In this document: one piece after another, positions 1-9,371 of the stretch | Numbering within the stretch: position 1 is the stretch's first letter | Layout of the letters: each line of letters starts with the position of its first letter | From: Prorocentrum cordatum | Lineage: Eukaryota; Sar; Dinophyceae; Prorocentrales; Prorocentraceae | NCBI GenBank assembly: GCA_963575745.1 | Contig: CAUYUJ010015304.1 | Coordinates: 121,907-185,906, forward strand | Reading direction: 5' to 3' | DNA: 64,000 bases | Made by a program: the position numbers and the translations under genes | The notes under the pieces: model-generated | The model's database searches: none | Seen by the model: the letters and a program-made list of their open reading frames with translations, nothing else | What the model was told of the DNA's origin: nothing

Positions 1-86
1 CTCCTCCTCCTCCTCTCCCTCCTCCTCATCATCAGCTTCAGCATCAGCATCATCAGCATCAGCATCAGCATCAGCATCAGCATCAG

Positions 87-133
<47 letters not shown>

Positions 134-506
134 CCATCATCATCATCACCATCATCATCAGCAGCATCATCATCAGCATCATCATCAGCAGCATCAGCAT
201 CATCATCATCATCGTCATAATCATCATCCTCATCATCATCATCAGCAGCAGCAGCAGCATCAGCATCAGCATCATCATCCTCATCATCCTCATCATCATC
301 CTCATCCTCATCCTCATCCTCATCCTCGTCCCTCCCTCCCTCCTCGTCCTCATCCTCCTCCTTGTTCCTCCTCCTCCATGGCCTCCTCCTCCTCCTCGTC
401 CTTCTCCTCCTCCTCCTCATCATCATCATCATCATCCTCCGCCTCCTCCGTCTCCCTTGTCTTCCTCCTCCTCCTCCTCCTCCTCCTCCTCCTCGACGGT
501 GTTAGG
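1..506. repeat. Compound CTC / CAT / CAG microsatellite
   Basis: Almost pure triplet repeat: CTC blocks, then CAG/CAT mixtures (about 40-330), then CTC with short CAT runs up to the start of the LINE-A coding remnant. Open frames here encode only poly-Ser or poly-Glu and are not genes. Confidence 0.95.
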
Positions 507-507
507 C

Positions 508-1745
508 AGGTATCTTACCCTGAGGATGGCGAACAAGGACAGGGAGCAGCAGCAGACCTGCGTGAAGCAGCTCAAGGCGGAGGTGCACCAATTGAAAGAC
601 ATGGGACAGGACGAAGTCTTTGGCAAGAAGATCACGAAGTCGGAGAGGGAGGATTGCTACCTGCAGCTGGACACGGTGGAGAACAGCACGGTGGACAAGC
701 TCAAGGGCCTCTTCAACACGACGGAGCGCCACTGCGGTCGCCCAAGCGCGTGGCTTCACCGCACGACGCCAGCAGTTTACGCGATGGGCGAGGCAGATGT
801 GGTCATCGAAACCAGGCGCACTACACAGACATGCGAAAGACAAGGCGGAGACGCGGCTCGAGCTGGCGATCAACTTGGAGAGGCAGGTGGCGGACCCCGA
901 CACAGTCATGGAACACAAGGCGCAGCTGTGGGAGGGCATCTGGAAGGATCCCGTCGACACCACGGGCCGACTGATGGCGTACCTGGCACAGTTACGGAAG
1001 GGGGCGCAGGAGGAGGACTTGCCTGAGCTGACGGTGGATCAGATTGACACGATCCTCACTTCCGCGAGTGACGCGAAGGCGATGGGGTTCGACGACATTG
1101 GCCCTGGGGTGGTTCGCCGATCACCAGTTCAAGCCAGAGAGTGGTTTACGGAGATCACCAGATACAACGAGGAGCAATGTACTTGGCCGAGACAATGTTC
1201 ACTTACACATTGCGCGTTGGCGGGTAAGCCCAGAGGGGGGAGACTGCGTTCTGGGAATGGTACCTCTGATGCCGAAGGCTTGGAGCAAGGCGCGTGCGAC
1301 TCTGAGTGAATCCTGGTCAGACGGCCTCACGGACCACTGGGACAACGCCATCAAAGGCTCTTCGGCGTTGCGGGCTGGACTTTTACGTGCGTGCCTTGAT
1401 GAATCTGGAGTGGAGCTCGGCGTGACTTCCCTGACCTTACTGCTGGACATCGAGAAGTTATCTGGTACGGTTTCGTTGCTGACGTTCATGCGCATTGCTC
1501 GTCGCGCGGGCTACCCAGCAGCGTTGATTTCACTGGAAGTGCAATTATTTTTGGCACCGAGGTATTTGCAGGAGAGGCCAGTGTTGAGCAGACGGGTCTT
1601 GCCTACGCGGTCGATTGTTGCGGGACCACCGAGAGGAGTCGGACTGGCTAAACTGTTTCTGCACCCGATTCGGGATTTTGTTCACGGGCGTTCTCCTGGC
1701 GCGGGCCTCGGGACTCTTGTGGATGGCACGACGGCGAGGTGTTAA
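508..1745 (+). pseudogene. LINE-A, N-terminal and reverse-transcriptase part (frameshifted)
   Basis: Remnant of a non-LTR retrotransposon polyprotein of the kind abundant in dinoflagellates. Coding runs in frame 1 (about 530-815), frame 2 (about 826-1195) and frame 3 (about 1195-1745), so at least two frameshifts are needed to read it. Recognisable pieces in order are KAMGFDDIGP (entry to the RT fingers), the block GSSALRAGLLRACLDESG, then LLDIEKLSGTVSLL at the first catalytic aspartate, then TRSIVAGPPRGVG in the template-grip position, and finally LVDGTTARC where the FADD/VDD catalytic box should be. The second Asp of that box is replaced by Gly, so the RT would be inactive even if the frames were restored. 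The 5' end abuts a triplet repeat and no SL relict is visible. Family assignment is from remembered motifs. Confidence 0.75.
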
Positions 1746-2357
1746 GGTAGTCGTGCTTCGGTGGGAGAGTTACAAGTCGGTCGGAAGAAGTAGGTAAACA
1801 CATGAAGTAGGAAGGCGGATTAAGTTGATTGGGTCCAGGCCCCCCCGGAGAATAACAGAACACAGCAAGAGCGTGTCGATCCTTGAAGTAGGAAGGCGCT
1901 CGAAGTAGATTGGGATCTGGGAATCCAGAAATACCTACTTTCAACGACCAGCGTGCAATGATGGACTTAGCCTCAGACCCCAAGAAAGGTCGGGAAGATC
2001 AGCGCACGGTCAGTAGTTCGCCCAAGGCTGTGCTGATCGGCTCGAACAGTGCAGCAACGGCGCGAGCTGCGCGACGCCATCGGTCTGGAGAAGGAGGATA
2101 AGGAGGGGGAGGAGGAGGAGGAGGAGGAGGAGGAGGAGGAGAAGGAGGAGGAGAAGGAAGAGGAGGAGGAGGAGAAGAACCCAGGCTGCGAGGCGCGAGG
2201 CGAGGGTACCTCCGCGCCCCAGGGGGTTGGCACAGCACTCTCACTTCGGCGGCAACTCCTGGGAGCATCCCTAGGCGGCCACAGATGCTGATCTGGGATT
2301 GGACATGGCAGCCGGCAGGAGGACTACGGCAGAGCAAGCACAGCGAACGAGGGGGCG
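1746..2357 (+). pseudogene. LINE-A, degraded middle section
   Basis: Stop-ridden continuation of the LINE-A polyprotein between the RT palm and the intact C-terminal frame. Short coding islands survive: SSPKAVLIGSNS near 2012-2047, resembling the ISPKT/VxSS segment after the palm, and a stretch around 2278-2355 reading DLGLDMAAGRR in another frame. A GGA repeat interrupts it at 2098-2178. Confidence 0.5.
2098..2178 (+). repeat. GGA microsatellite inside the LINE-A coding remnant
   Basis: About 27 triplets of GGA/GAA lying between two islands of retrotransposon coding sequence. It shows that triplet tracts here expand within former coding DNA. Confidence 0.9.
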
Positions 2358-3338
2358 ATGGTGAGAACTGGAGAGCTGCGACGTTTACGACGAGTGAGTG
2401 CCCTGAAGAAGATAGCGCGTGGTCTCTGGAGTGCTGGCGCGGTTCCGCGGGCGCTCTACGGGCACGACACGCTCGGCATGGGCAAAAGGACGGCACTTCA
2501 ACTACGGCGGCAAGCAGGACGTGTGGCGGGAGGCAAGGCTGCGAGGCGATGCTTCACTACGACGATTTGGTGCGACGAGTCGATGCTGGACCCCGCGGTT
2601 GAGGTGCCGATGCAGGTTGTAAAGGAGTGGATTGCATTGTGTCAACGACATCCTGAAGCTCATGAGCGTGCCATCAGGTCTTGGGAACGGATCCGCAGGA
2701 GGTTGAGGACATCGGTTGCGAGACGACGGAGCACGGTGAGGGGCCCGATCTCGGCGCTGCAAGCTACACTGATGGACATTGGCTGGGACCCTGTTGCTGC
2801 GACGTCGTGGCTGAGACCTACACCGTACGATGACGACCTGGTGGACCAGTGGATAATTCCATGCGAGCACGATGACAACTTTTCAGGCGCGGCGTCTTTC
2901 CAACAGCTGCTGGATGATGTGGGAGCGGATATCAGGGGACATCTCTGGGCGGCTGCTGCCAAGCACGAAGCTGGACAAGGGCTCGAGGCTGGTGGCGTCT
3001 TGTATCAGGTCACGCGAGAACAACGGCGGCTTGAGCTTGCAGCTACTAGTGTCACTGTGGTCAGCGGCGGCCAGTGGACACGACAGAGATTCGTCGACGA
3101 GGGCTACCTGGCTGACCCTGTGTGCGTCCGCTGCGGGAAAGAGCCCGAAACGCTGATGCATCGCATCTGGACATGTGAGAAGAATTGTAAGCATGCGGAT
3201 TTTTCGTTGTCGCAAGCGTTGCTTCCTTTGGCCGTTGCGAGATGTGACATTGAGCCGAATCGTTGGCTGCGGGGCCTCCTTCCTCGTGCCCTCACCCACA
3301 CTGAGTACGACGACGAGGTAATTCGAGGACTCGAGTAA
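2358..3338 (+). CDS. LINE-A, C-terminal region (326 codons open)
   Basis: Longest intact frame of LINE-A. It is the region downstream of the RT palm in dinoflagellate LINEs: a basic thumb-like helix region (ALKKIARGLWSAGAVPRALYG), a long alpha-helical segment, then a zinc-knuckle-like motif CVRCGKEPETLMHRIWTC (CxxC...HxxxxC) at about residues 250-270, ending at TAA 3336-3338. The frame is open without a stop while the upstream RT is broken, so this is a surviving fragment, not a gene; the Met at 2358 is internal. An RNase H-like fragment follows at 3387. The role in the parent element would be target-primed reverse transcription of its RNA. Confidence 0.7.
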   Translation: MVRTGELRRLRRVSALKKIARGLWSAGAVPRALYGHDTLGMGKRTALQLRRQAGRVAGGKAARRCFTTTIWCDESMLDPAVEVPMQVVKEWIALCQRHPEAHERAIRSWERIRRRLRTSVARRRSTVRGPISALQATLMDIGWDPVAATSWLRPTPYDDDLVDQWIIPCEHDDNFSGAASFQQLLDDVGADIRGHLWAAAAKHEAGQGLEAGGVLYQVTREQRRLELAATSVTVVSGGQWTRQRFVDEGYLADPVCVRCGKEPETLMHRIWTCEKNCKHADFSLSQALLPLAVARCDIEPNRWLRGLLPRALTHTEYDDEVIRGLE

Positions 3339-3386
3339 AGATTTGGGGGTCCCGAGGACTTTTCGCGGCGCCTTTTTCGAGGGCAC

Positions 3387-3674
3387 GTGTATGTGTTCGG
3401 CGACGGCTCAGGGGTGAGTAATAGCGACGACCCCCGCCGACGCAGATGTGGATCTGCGATCGCCTCCTTAGTGCACAAAGATGGTGACTTTCCCCTCGCG
3501 GTGGCTGTCTGCAAACCGCTTCCAGGGGATAAACAGACGGTCCCCAGGCCGGAAGTGTTTGCTTTTTTCGATTGCGCTGCAAGAGGTCCCGGGCCCGTTT
3601 GCGTTCGTCACGGACCACATGGCCATCCTGAAAGCCTGGCGCCGACGCTCCGCTGGGTGAGTTCTGTGGGATAG
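3387..3674 (+). pseudogene. LINE-A, RNase H-like fragment
   Basis: Begins VYVFGDGSGVSNSDD, matching the first catalytic Asp motif (DGS) of an RNase H domain, followed by KQTVPRPEVFAFFDCA where the second acidic residue lies. Near 3610-3655 the third block, VTDHMAILKAWRRRSAG, is in a different frame, so a frameshift separates the domain halves. It follows the C-terminal LINE-A frame by 48 nt, the expected order. Confidence 0.55.
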
Positions 3675-4195
3675 CATGCAGCGGCCCTCCGCAGCCACTG
3701 TCCGTTTCCAGCTGCCCTTCTGCTCCCGATGCCGCGAGGAGAGCTGCTGCTGAGGTTCATGAATGGCATTACTGCACGATCGATCCCCGCTCCCTGAGAG
3801 GGAGATGCTGCGGGGAAACCCCGAAGGGAGTGGAGAATCTCGCGAGGCTGAGTCGCGGTCAATCCCCTGGAAGGGAAGGGCCGCCTCGGCCAATCCTGGC
3901 CACTGCGGAGCGGGATAGGCTGGGAGTCGCCGTCGCCCAGTCGTCGCTGGAAGGCAGGTCCCGCCCGCAGGCCTGCCCCCCTGCCCCCTGACGGCAACGT
4001 CGCCACACGGGACCCGCGCCCGCCATCGGGCGGCCGAGGCACCGTGGGGCCCGTCGGGGGCCCCCCTTTCTGTTGCTGCTTTCCTTTGTGGCGGGAAGCC
4101 CTCCCTCTGGCAGCATTTTGTCTTACAGCTCGTGGGCATCTGGTTTTTGCTTTCGCTGGGGCCTTTGAGAGGCCTGGACAGTGGTCCGCAAACCA
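3675..4195. other. No recognisable gene
   Basis: GC-rich unique sequence between LINE-A and the next microsatellite. Open frames exist on both strands but show no recognisable motif. Confidence 0.6.
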
Positions 4196-4387
4196 GTAAC
4201 TCCAGTACCTCCTCCTCCTCCTCCTCCTCCTCCTCCTCCTCCTCCTCCTCCTCCTCCTCCTCCTCCTCCTCCCCCTCCTCCTCTCCTCCTCCTCCTCCTC
4301 CTCCTCCTCCTCCCTCCTCCTCCTCCTCCCTCCTCCTCCTCCTCCTCCTCCTCCTCCTCCTCCTCATCCTCCTCCTCCTCCTCCTGT
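4196..4387 (+). repeat. CTC/TCC microsatellite
   Basis: About 190 bp of nearly pure CTC with a few interruptions; strictly polypyrimidine on the plus strand. Confidence 0.95.
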
Positions 4388-4616
4388 CAGCGGGAGAGGA
4401 GTCGAGACGCCCACACACCCACACCCGCAGACCGCCCAGGGGAACACGGAATCCAGCGTGGCCCTGCGCAGCCCTGCGCAGCCCTGCGCAGCCTGCGCAA
4501 GGCCCCCGCCCTGCACGGACCGCGCCGGCCGGGCGGCCGCCCTGCGGGCCGACGAGGCGGCCAGGCGGGCGAGGGCGGCGCGAGTCGCCCACGGTCGCCT
4601 GCCAAGTCGTCGTGCT
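4388..4616. other. GC-rich spacer with GCCCTGCGCA decamer repeat
   Basis: Between two CTC tracts. Around 4458-4500 the decamer GCCCTGCGCA occurs three times in tandem, then once degenerate. No gene seen. Confidence 0.6.
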
Positions 4617-4714
4617 GTCGCCTCCTCCTCCTCCTCCCTCCTCCTCCTCCTCCTCCTCCTCCTCCTCCTCCTCCTGCTCCTCCTCCACCGCCTCCTCCTC
4701 CTCCTCAATTCCTC
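4617..4714 (+). repeat. TCC microsatellite
   Basis: Second polypyrimidine triplet tract, broken by a few C or G substitutions. Confidence 0.95.
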
Positions 4715-4809
4715 TTCCCTATAAATAACTTCTCCCTGTCGCACCTCGAGGCCAGTTCTCTGGCCGGGCGTTTCGCCTGAGACTTCCTCACCATGTATGT
4801 CTCTGACGC

Positions 4810-5150
4810 TTAAACAGTGGCAACAGCTTCACAAATGGAGGGCGGGTCGTTTTCAAAATGTGGCTCTCGCCTTATCGCGGCGCACACATCTATTTCTAAA
4901 AAATTGAAAGAGTTTCACGGGTTGAGGGCGGGTCGTTTTCAAAACATGGCTCTCCTCTTAGCGCGGCGCACAATCGTTTTCAACATTGGGAGGGTCGTTT
5001 TCAAAATGTGGCTCTCGCCTTGGCGCGGCGCACACTCGTTTTAACAAATTGCAAAGGTTTCACGGATTGAAGGCGGCACCTTTTCAACATGTGGCTCTCG
5101 CATTAGCGCCGCGCACATTCCTTTTAAGAAGGTACAAGAGTTTCACGGAC
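4810..5150 (+). repeat. Left terminal array, ~83-bp unit, 4 copies
   Basis: Units share GGAGGGCGG, GTTTTCAAAATGTGGCTCTC, GCCTTAGCGC and GTTTCACGG. The CTCTC block occurs at about 4864, 4950, 5012 and 5095, spacings of 86, 62 and 83 (one unit has a deletion). The same unit is found inverted at 8190-8680. Confidence 0.85.
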
Positions 5151-5480
5151 TCCCATGATCAACGTACCAAAAATGGTGTTTACAATGATTCAGGATTACG
5201 CGGGCGCAACAATTACGCTGATTCCTTGTGTTGATGTCCTAGGAACGGCGTTCTGGCACGATTCAGGATCGTCAACATGCAACAGTCAGGTTGATCCGTG
5301 GCATTGGAACTCCGAGAACAATTTATGGGGCATGCTTCAGGGTCTTCAAACGGTGTCTTCCAACAAGGCAGTTCCCTCACTGGAAAAGAACCGTTGTAGG
5401 GGCCTATGGAGAGGAAGCTTGGAGGGAAGGTTTATTCCAACATCATTGATGCCTCTTGCGTTTACACTGGTCCTCCTCCT
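5151..5480 (+). repeat. Left inner arm of the inverted structure
   Basis: Contains GCAACAATTACGCTG and GGCGTTCTGGCACGATT, matched in reverse complement near 8045-8115, and GGTTTATTCCAACATC with GCGTTTACACTGG, matched in reverse complement at about 6130-6180. It is continuous across the point where the right arm carries the gene. Confidence 0.7.
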
Positions 5481-5640
5481 CCTCCTCATCCTCCTCATCC
5501 CCCCCTCCCCCTCCTCCTCCTCCTCCTCCTCATCCTCCTCCTCCTCCTCCTCCTCCTCCTCCTCCTCCTCCTCCTCCTCCTCCTCCTCCTCCTCCTCCGT
5601 CTCCTCCTTCTCCTTCTCCTCCTCCTCATCCTTATCCAAC
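5468..5640 (+). repeat. TCC microsatellite (left side of the centre)
   Basis: Polypyrimidine triplet tract with a short TTC stretch at the end. Mirrored by GGA at 6040-6130. Confidence 0.95.
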
Positions 5641-5696
5641 TCCTCCCTCCATTCGACCCTGCTCCCCTTCCTCCTGCGAGCGACTACCATTCCTCT

Positions 5697-5850
5697 TACC
5701 CCACCCTGCTCCCTTCATCCTCCGCTAGTTCCTTCCACGCTCTGCTGGCCTCGGTGGTCACGAATCGCTGGGTCGCGGTGCTGAATGTCCGCTTCTTCTT
5801 GGAGGTGATGTGTTCGATTGCACCTTCCATTCCAACCCCTCCAACGGGAT
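5697..5850 (-). CDS. Exon-like open stretch, unknown
   Basis: Reading the minus strand from about 5840 gives MEGAIEHITSKKKRTFSTAT followed by QRFVTTEASRAWKELAEDEG, a non-repetitive, charged, helix-like sequence unlike the surrounding repeats. GT follows GAGCAG near its end, which could be a splice donor. No family recognised. It could be a captured exon in the centre of the foldback structure or chance. Confidence 0.25.
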
Positions 5851-6039
5851 GAAAGAGGGAAAGAAGCAAGAAAGGAGGAGGGAGGGAGGGAGGGGGCAGG
5901 ACATCGACGACGGGGGGAGGGATTGGAGGGGGGAGAATGGGCAGGAGGCGGCGAAGGACAGGAAGGAAGACGAGGAGGATACCAACGAGGAGAAGAAAAA
6001 GGGTGAACGATGGATAAGGCACGAGGAGGAAAGCGGGGA

Positions 6040-6130
6040 CGAGGAGAAGGGGAGGAGGAGGAGGAGGAGGAGGAGGAGGAGGAGAGGAGGAGGAGGTGGT
6101 GGAGGAGGAAGAGGAGGAGGAGGAGGAGAA
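6040..6130 (+). repeat. GGA microsatellite (right side of the centre)
   Basis: Polypurine triplet tract, inverted counterpart of 5468-5640. Confidence 0.9.
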
Positions 6131-6305
6131 CACTGTAAACACAAGACGTACCAACGATGTTGGCATAAACCCTCCCTCCAACCCTCCTTTCCACGGGTCC
6201 CTACAAGAATTGATTTACACTGCGGGGAATGCCACATTGGAAGACAAAGATTTATTTGTTTCAGCCGCTCGCGGAGCGCCGAGTCCCACTTGGTGATACT
6301 GGAAC
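6131..6305 (-). repeat. Right inner arm, gene-proximal half
   Basis: Reverse complement of about 5300-5480 (shared GGTTTATNCCAACATC, GTCTTCCAA, and ATTGGANNTCC at the break). Homology stops near 6305, where the inserted gene-bearing segment begins. Confidence 0.65.
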
Positions 6306-6584
6306 TCCAATTACAAAGCCCTGCTGCTTTGCAGCAGAGGCACCAATGATAATGCGAGTAACTGGTAATTGGACGTTAGGGATGCTTGTTCTGGAGTCCG
6401 GGTTTGCGGACCGCTATTCAATGAGCGTCCCGATAGACTTCAACTGCGCCCCCCGCGCACTCTCCCTCTCCCCCCATCGCTTGAGCGTTTTCCTGATCAA
6501 CACTACCCTGCCGCTCCCCGCCCTGTCTCCCGCGGGCGCGCGCCACCTCTTGCACCACTGAACACCGCCGCCGCCCTCGAAAAA

Positions 6585-7886
6585 TCACCTTGCGCTCGGG
6601 GCGGTGGCTTGTTGCAGGTGGCAGACGTACTCGTAGTGGTGGCCCTCGCAGGCCTGGTGCGCGAGCGTCACGGAGAAGCTGCTCTGGCCTGCGTAGCCGC
6701 CGAGATCGCCAGCGAAACACCACAAATTGTAGGCGGCGTAGCGGTGCTCCTCGGACACATAGAGGTCGATGAACTTCGCGGACAGGCCATAGATGAAGCC
6801 ATTCCCGAAGTTCGAGATGAACGCCGCGATCCCGGTGACGATAGGAATCAGCAGGAAGTCCAGCGCCTCTCCGCCGACGCACATGACTACGCTGGAGGCC
6901 AGACACAGGAAGATCTGCGAGCCGCTGTCGATGGAGATCCAGTTCGGCACTCGCCTGCTGATCGTGTCGCCCAGTGCCATCATGGGAAACCAGTACAGCG
7001 AAGCGTACAGCGCGAAGGAGATTGTCCGCGTACTGTCTGGGCCCCCCCACATGGGCACCTGGCTCGTATTGAAGGTGTTGAAGAGCAGCGGGAAGCCGTC
7101 TTCCAGGACGAAGTTGCCGATAAACTTGGCGACCAGCCAGGGGATCATCATGGGCAGCCATGCGCGGGCGTGCCTCATAGAGTTGGCGAACACCTGGCAG
7201 CCTTTGCCGTCGCTCTTTCCGTCCTCGCGGGGCGCGAAGTGGTAGAAGATGGCCGCAGCGATCGGTACGCACGCGGCGTTGTAGACGTAGTACAGCTGCG
7301 CGGGCATGCCGCACTGCGACAGAAGCCCAAGGATCACATTGTTCACGGCGAAGCCCAGCGGCGCCCCCATGATGGTGAAGGTCTTGGTGTCCTTACCGAG
7401 GGAGCTGATGGCAGTCAAGAACGTGCCCTCGAACATGCCAACCGCGGCACCACCCAAGCTGTACTGGACGTAGACAATCCAGAGGCTGTCGATACCCATG
7501 CCCCAGACTCCAATCAGAGGCGTGAGGAGCGCGACAAACATAACGATGTACGACAAAAACACAATTCCGTTCGGCCGCAAGAACACCAAGAAAGCGATCT
7601 GCCCGATCCGCATGAACAGCTTCGCGAGCTGAAACGAAGCGGTCGCATCTTGAAAATTCTTGGACTCCTGCTCGCCCCAAGTCCCGTCAGGATCCAGCTT
7701 CATTTTCAGCGCATGCTGTGGATTTCCGACCATGCAGCCGTAGCCCTGGAACATGAACATAAACGCGAGGAGAAGTATTCGTACCGGTGCACCGCCTGAT
7801 CCTGAAGAGGCGTCAGTACCGTCGTCGTCGTCATCTGACTCACCATCGCTTCCAGACCTGCTGTATTCCACGACACTCTTGCTCAT
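6585..7886 (-). CDS. Intronless polytopic membrane transporter, MFS-like (433 aa)
   Basis: The one intact, cellular-looking gene. The start chosen is the ATG at 7886 (MSKSVVEYSRSGSDGESDDD), because the frame upstream runs through the relict SL and the 5' leader; the full open frame extends to 8147. The N-terminus (residues 1-32) is acidic and cytosolic-looking. About ten to eleven hydrophobic segments follow, near residues 35-52, 88-103, 108-128, 134-160, 172-192, 198-217, 243-262, 287-306, 324-337, 341-360 and 385-402, with a hydrophilic loop at 219-240 (REDGKSDGKG) between the halves. The 6+6 layout suggests a major-facilitator-type carrier; substrate unknown, and CLN3- or ENT-like folds are alternatives. 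It has no introns and lies 41 nt downstream of a relict SL, so it is best read as a retroposed mRNA. No poly-A remnant was seen at the 3' side. Confidence 0.75.
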   Translation of the reverse strand: MSKSVVEYSRSGSDGESDDDDDGTDASSGSGGAPVRILLLAFMFMFQGYGCMVGNPQHALKMKLDPDGTWGEQESKNFQDATASFQLAKLFMRIGQIAFLVFLRPNGIVFLSYIVMFVALLTPLIGVWGMGIDSLWIVYVQYSLGGAAVGMFEGTFLTAISSLGKDTKTFTIMGAPLGFAVNNVILGLLSQCGMPAQLYYVYNAACVPIAAAIFYHFAPREDGKSDGKGCQVFANSMRHARAWLPMMIPWLVAKFIGNFVLEDGFPLLFNTFNTSQVPMWGGPDSTRTISFALYASLYWFPMMALGDTISRRVPNWISIDSGSQIFLCLASSVVMCVGGEALDFLLIPIVTGIAAFISNFGNGFIYGLSAKFIDLYVSEEHRYAAYNLWCFAGDLGGYAGQSSFSVTLAHQACEGHHYEYVCHLQQATAPSAR

Positions 7887-7926
7887 GGCGCCAAACGCAC
7901 GATTGCGTGCACGAGAAGAGCGTGGT

Positions 7927-7948
7927 CTTAAGCCAAAACGGCTACGGA
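7927..7948 (-). other. Relict spliced leader upstream of the transporter gene
   Basis: Reverse complement of the 22-nt dinoflagellate SL with two mismatches (20/22); it includes CCGTAGCC and ends CTTAAG instead of CTCAAG. It sits 41 nt before the ATG in the mRNA orientation, as expected for the 5' end of a trans-spliced transcript copied into DNA. Confidence 0.85.
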
Positions 7949-7989
7949 CCACTGGATGACAACGATTTGAGGATGCGCAATCGTGCACA

Positions 7990-8170
7990 ACACGTTTCCT
8001 GGGATCTCCGCACCGCGAATCAGCGAGACGGCTGCATCCCGACAACCCTAGATCTTGCCAGAACACCATTCTTGGGGCTGCAAGACAGCGAGCCAGCGTG
8101 ATTGTTGCACCCTGACGCTCGTAAATCGTACCAGAGCACCTTTTCACTGGGTTTCAGCCATACGAACTCA
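7990..8170 (-). repeat. Right inner arm, distal half
   Basis: Reverse complement of about 5151-5313 with moderate divergence (shared GCAACAAT(T/C)ACGCTG and TTCTGGCA(A/C)GAT). Homology ends near 7990 just beyond the relict SL. Confidence 0.7.
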
Positions 8171-8189
8171 TGATACGGTTGCAAGCGCT

Positions 8190-8680
8190 TGAGACGCGTG
8201 CGCGCGGTGCTGAGGCGAGAGACACAATTTGAAAAGGAACCGCCCTCCATCCTCGAAACTGTTTGATACAAATGCGCGCGGCGCTAAGGCGAGAGACAGA
8301 ATTTGAAAACCTCCCGCCATCAATCCGCGCAGCTCCTGCAAACTGTTAAAATAAATGCGCGCGGCGCTAAGGCGAGAAACGTCATTTGAAAAAGAGCCGC
8401 CCTCCATCTGCGAACCGACTGCAGGCTTTGAAAACAAATTGTCGCTGCGTTAAAGCGAAGGACACATGTTGCAACCATCCGCCCTCTATCCGTGAACAAC
8501 TTGCAAACTTTCAAAACGAACGCGCGCGGCGTTGGGCGAGAACCACAGACTGAAAGCCCCCCGCCCTCCATCCGCGAAGCTGCTGTAAATTTTGAAACCG
8601 AACGCGCGCGACGCGAGGGCGAGAGCCAGATTTTGAAAACGGCCCTGCCCCTATCCGCGAAACCGTTACATTTTGCAGGC
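8190..8680 (-). repeat. Right terminal array, ~74-83-bp unit, 6-7 copies
   Basis: The motif GGCGAGA recurs at about 8211, 8285, 8368, 8451, 8532 and 8614, each followed by TTTGAAAA and CCGCCCTCCAT. It is the inverted counterpart of 4810-5150. Confidence 0.85.
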
Positions 8681-8689
8681 TTCGGTGCC

Positions 8690-9371
8690 GCAAATGGTGA
8701 GGACGTCCTTGGCGAAATACACAACCGGTCCCACCGACACGTCTGGGGGTGCGACAGGAAGGGCTGACCTGTAAGTTGTCAGGACAAAGATGGACGAGGA
8801 GGAGGGGGAGGCGAAGGTGGAAGGAAGAGCGACTGGAGGAAAAGAAAGAGGAAGGCGGTGCTGGGGGCGCAAGGACAGGCGGAGGAGGAGGAGGAGGTGG
8901 AGGAGTGAAACCCCTGAAAGGACACAGTCTTCCTGCCGACCGCCGCGCCGACTCTAGTCCAAGCCCCATAGCAACAACCAGAGGCCTGAACCCACAGAGC
9001 CAAGGAAGAACCCGAAGCAGGGAAAAAAGGCGAGGAAAGGGAACGCAAGGACGAAACGCACAAAGGGGCTGGCGGCGAAGAAAACCAAGCGAACGAACCT
9101 CGACCTCCTCGCAGCACACCTTCGGCTTACCAGCAACACCACACGTGACATTAGGGGAAAGGCTCGATGGCTCCTGAGGGGCTGGAAAACCACAAGAACA
9201 GCGTCGATCACAGTAGCGCGGGAGATGAGGGGGCGGAGGGCGGGGAAGCAGGCGCAGCGGCTGTAGCAGAGACAAGACAAGATATACCAAACAAATGAAG
9301 GACAATGGCGCCGCGTGCATCCGTGCCCCAGCTCAAGGGAAGACGAGGGTGAAGATGTCTACAAGTAGGCC
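8690..9371. other. No recognisable gene; GGA-rich patch
   Basis: Imperfect GGA-rich sequence at about 8795-8910. Leucine- or arginine-rich open frames occur on both strands but carry no motif I can defend. Confidence 0.55.

Larger units (their letters stand above)
4810..8680. mobile_element. Foldback-like composite element with inverted subterminal arrays
   Basis: The two ends (4810-5150 and 8190-8680) are arrays of the same ~83-bp repeat in opposite orientation. Inward of them, 5151-5313 matches the reverse complement of 7990-8170, and 5300-5480 matches the reverse complement of 6131-6305. A TCC tract (5468-5640) faces a GGA tract (6040-6130) across a central segment. The layout is that of a large foldback element. 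The right arm is split by about 1.7 kb holding the membrane-protein gene, while the left arm is uninterrupted at the matching point (about 5290-5313). I saw no target-site duplication at the outer ends and no transposase. Confidence 0.6.

Noticed and set aside
7912-7926. A second, inner SL relict before the transporter gene
   Set aside because: The 15 nt adjoining the relict SL match the SL 3' part at only four or five positions.
8511-9320. 269-codon minus frame
   Set aside because: It overlaps the ~83-bp terminal array and a GGA patch; composition-driven, no domain.
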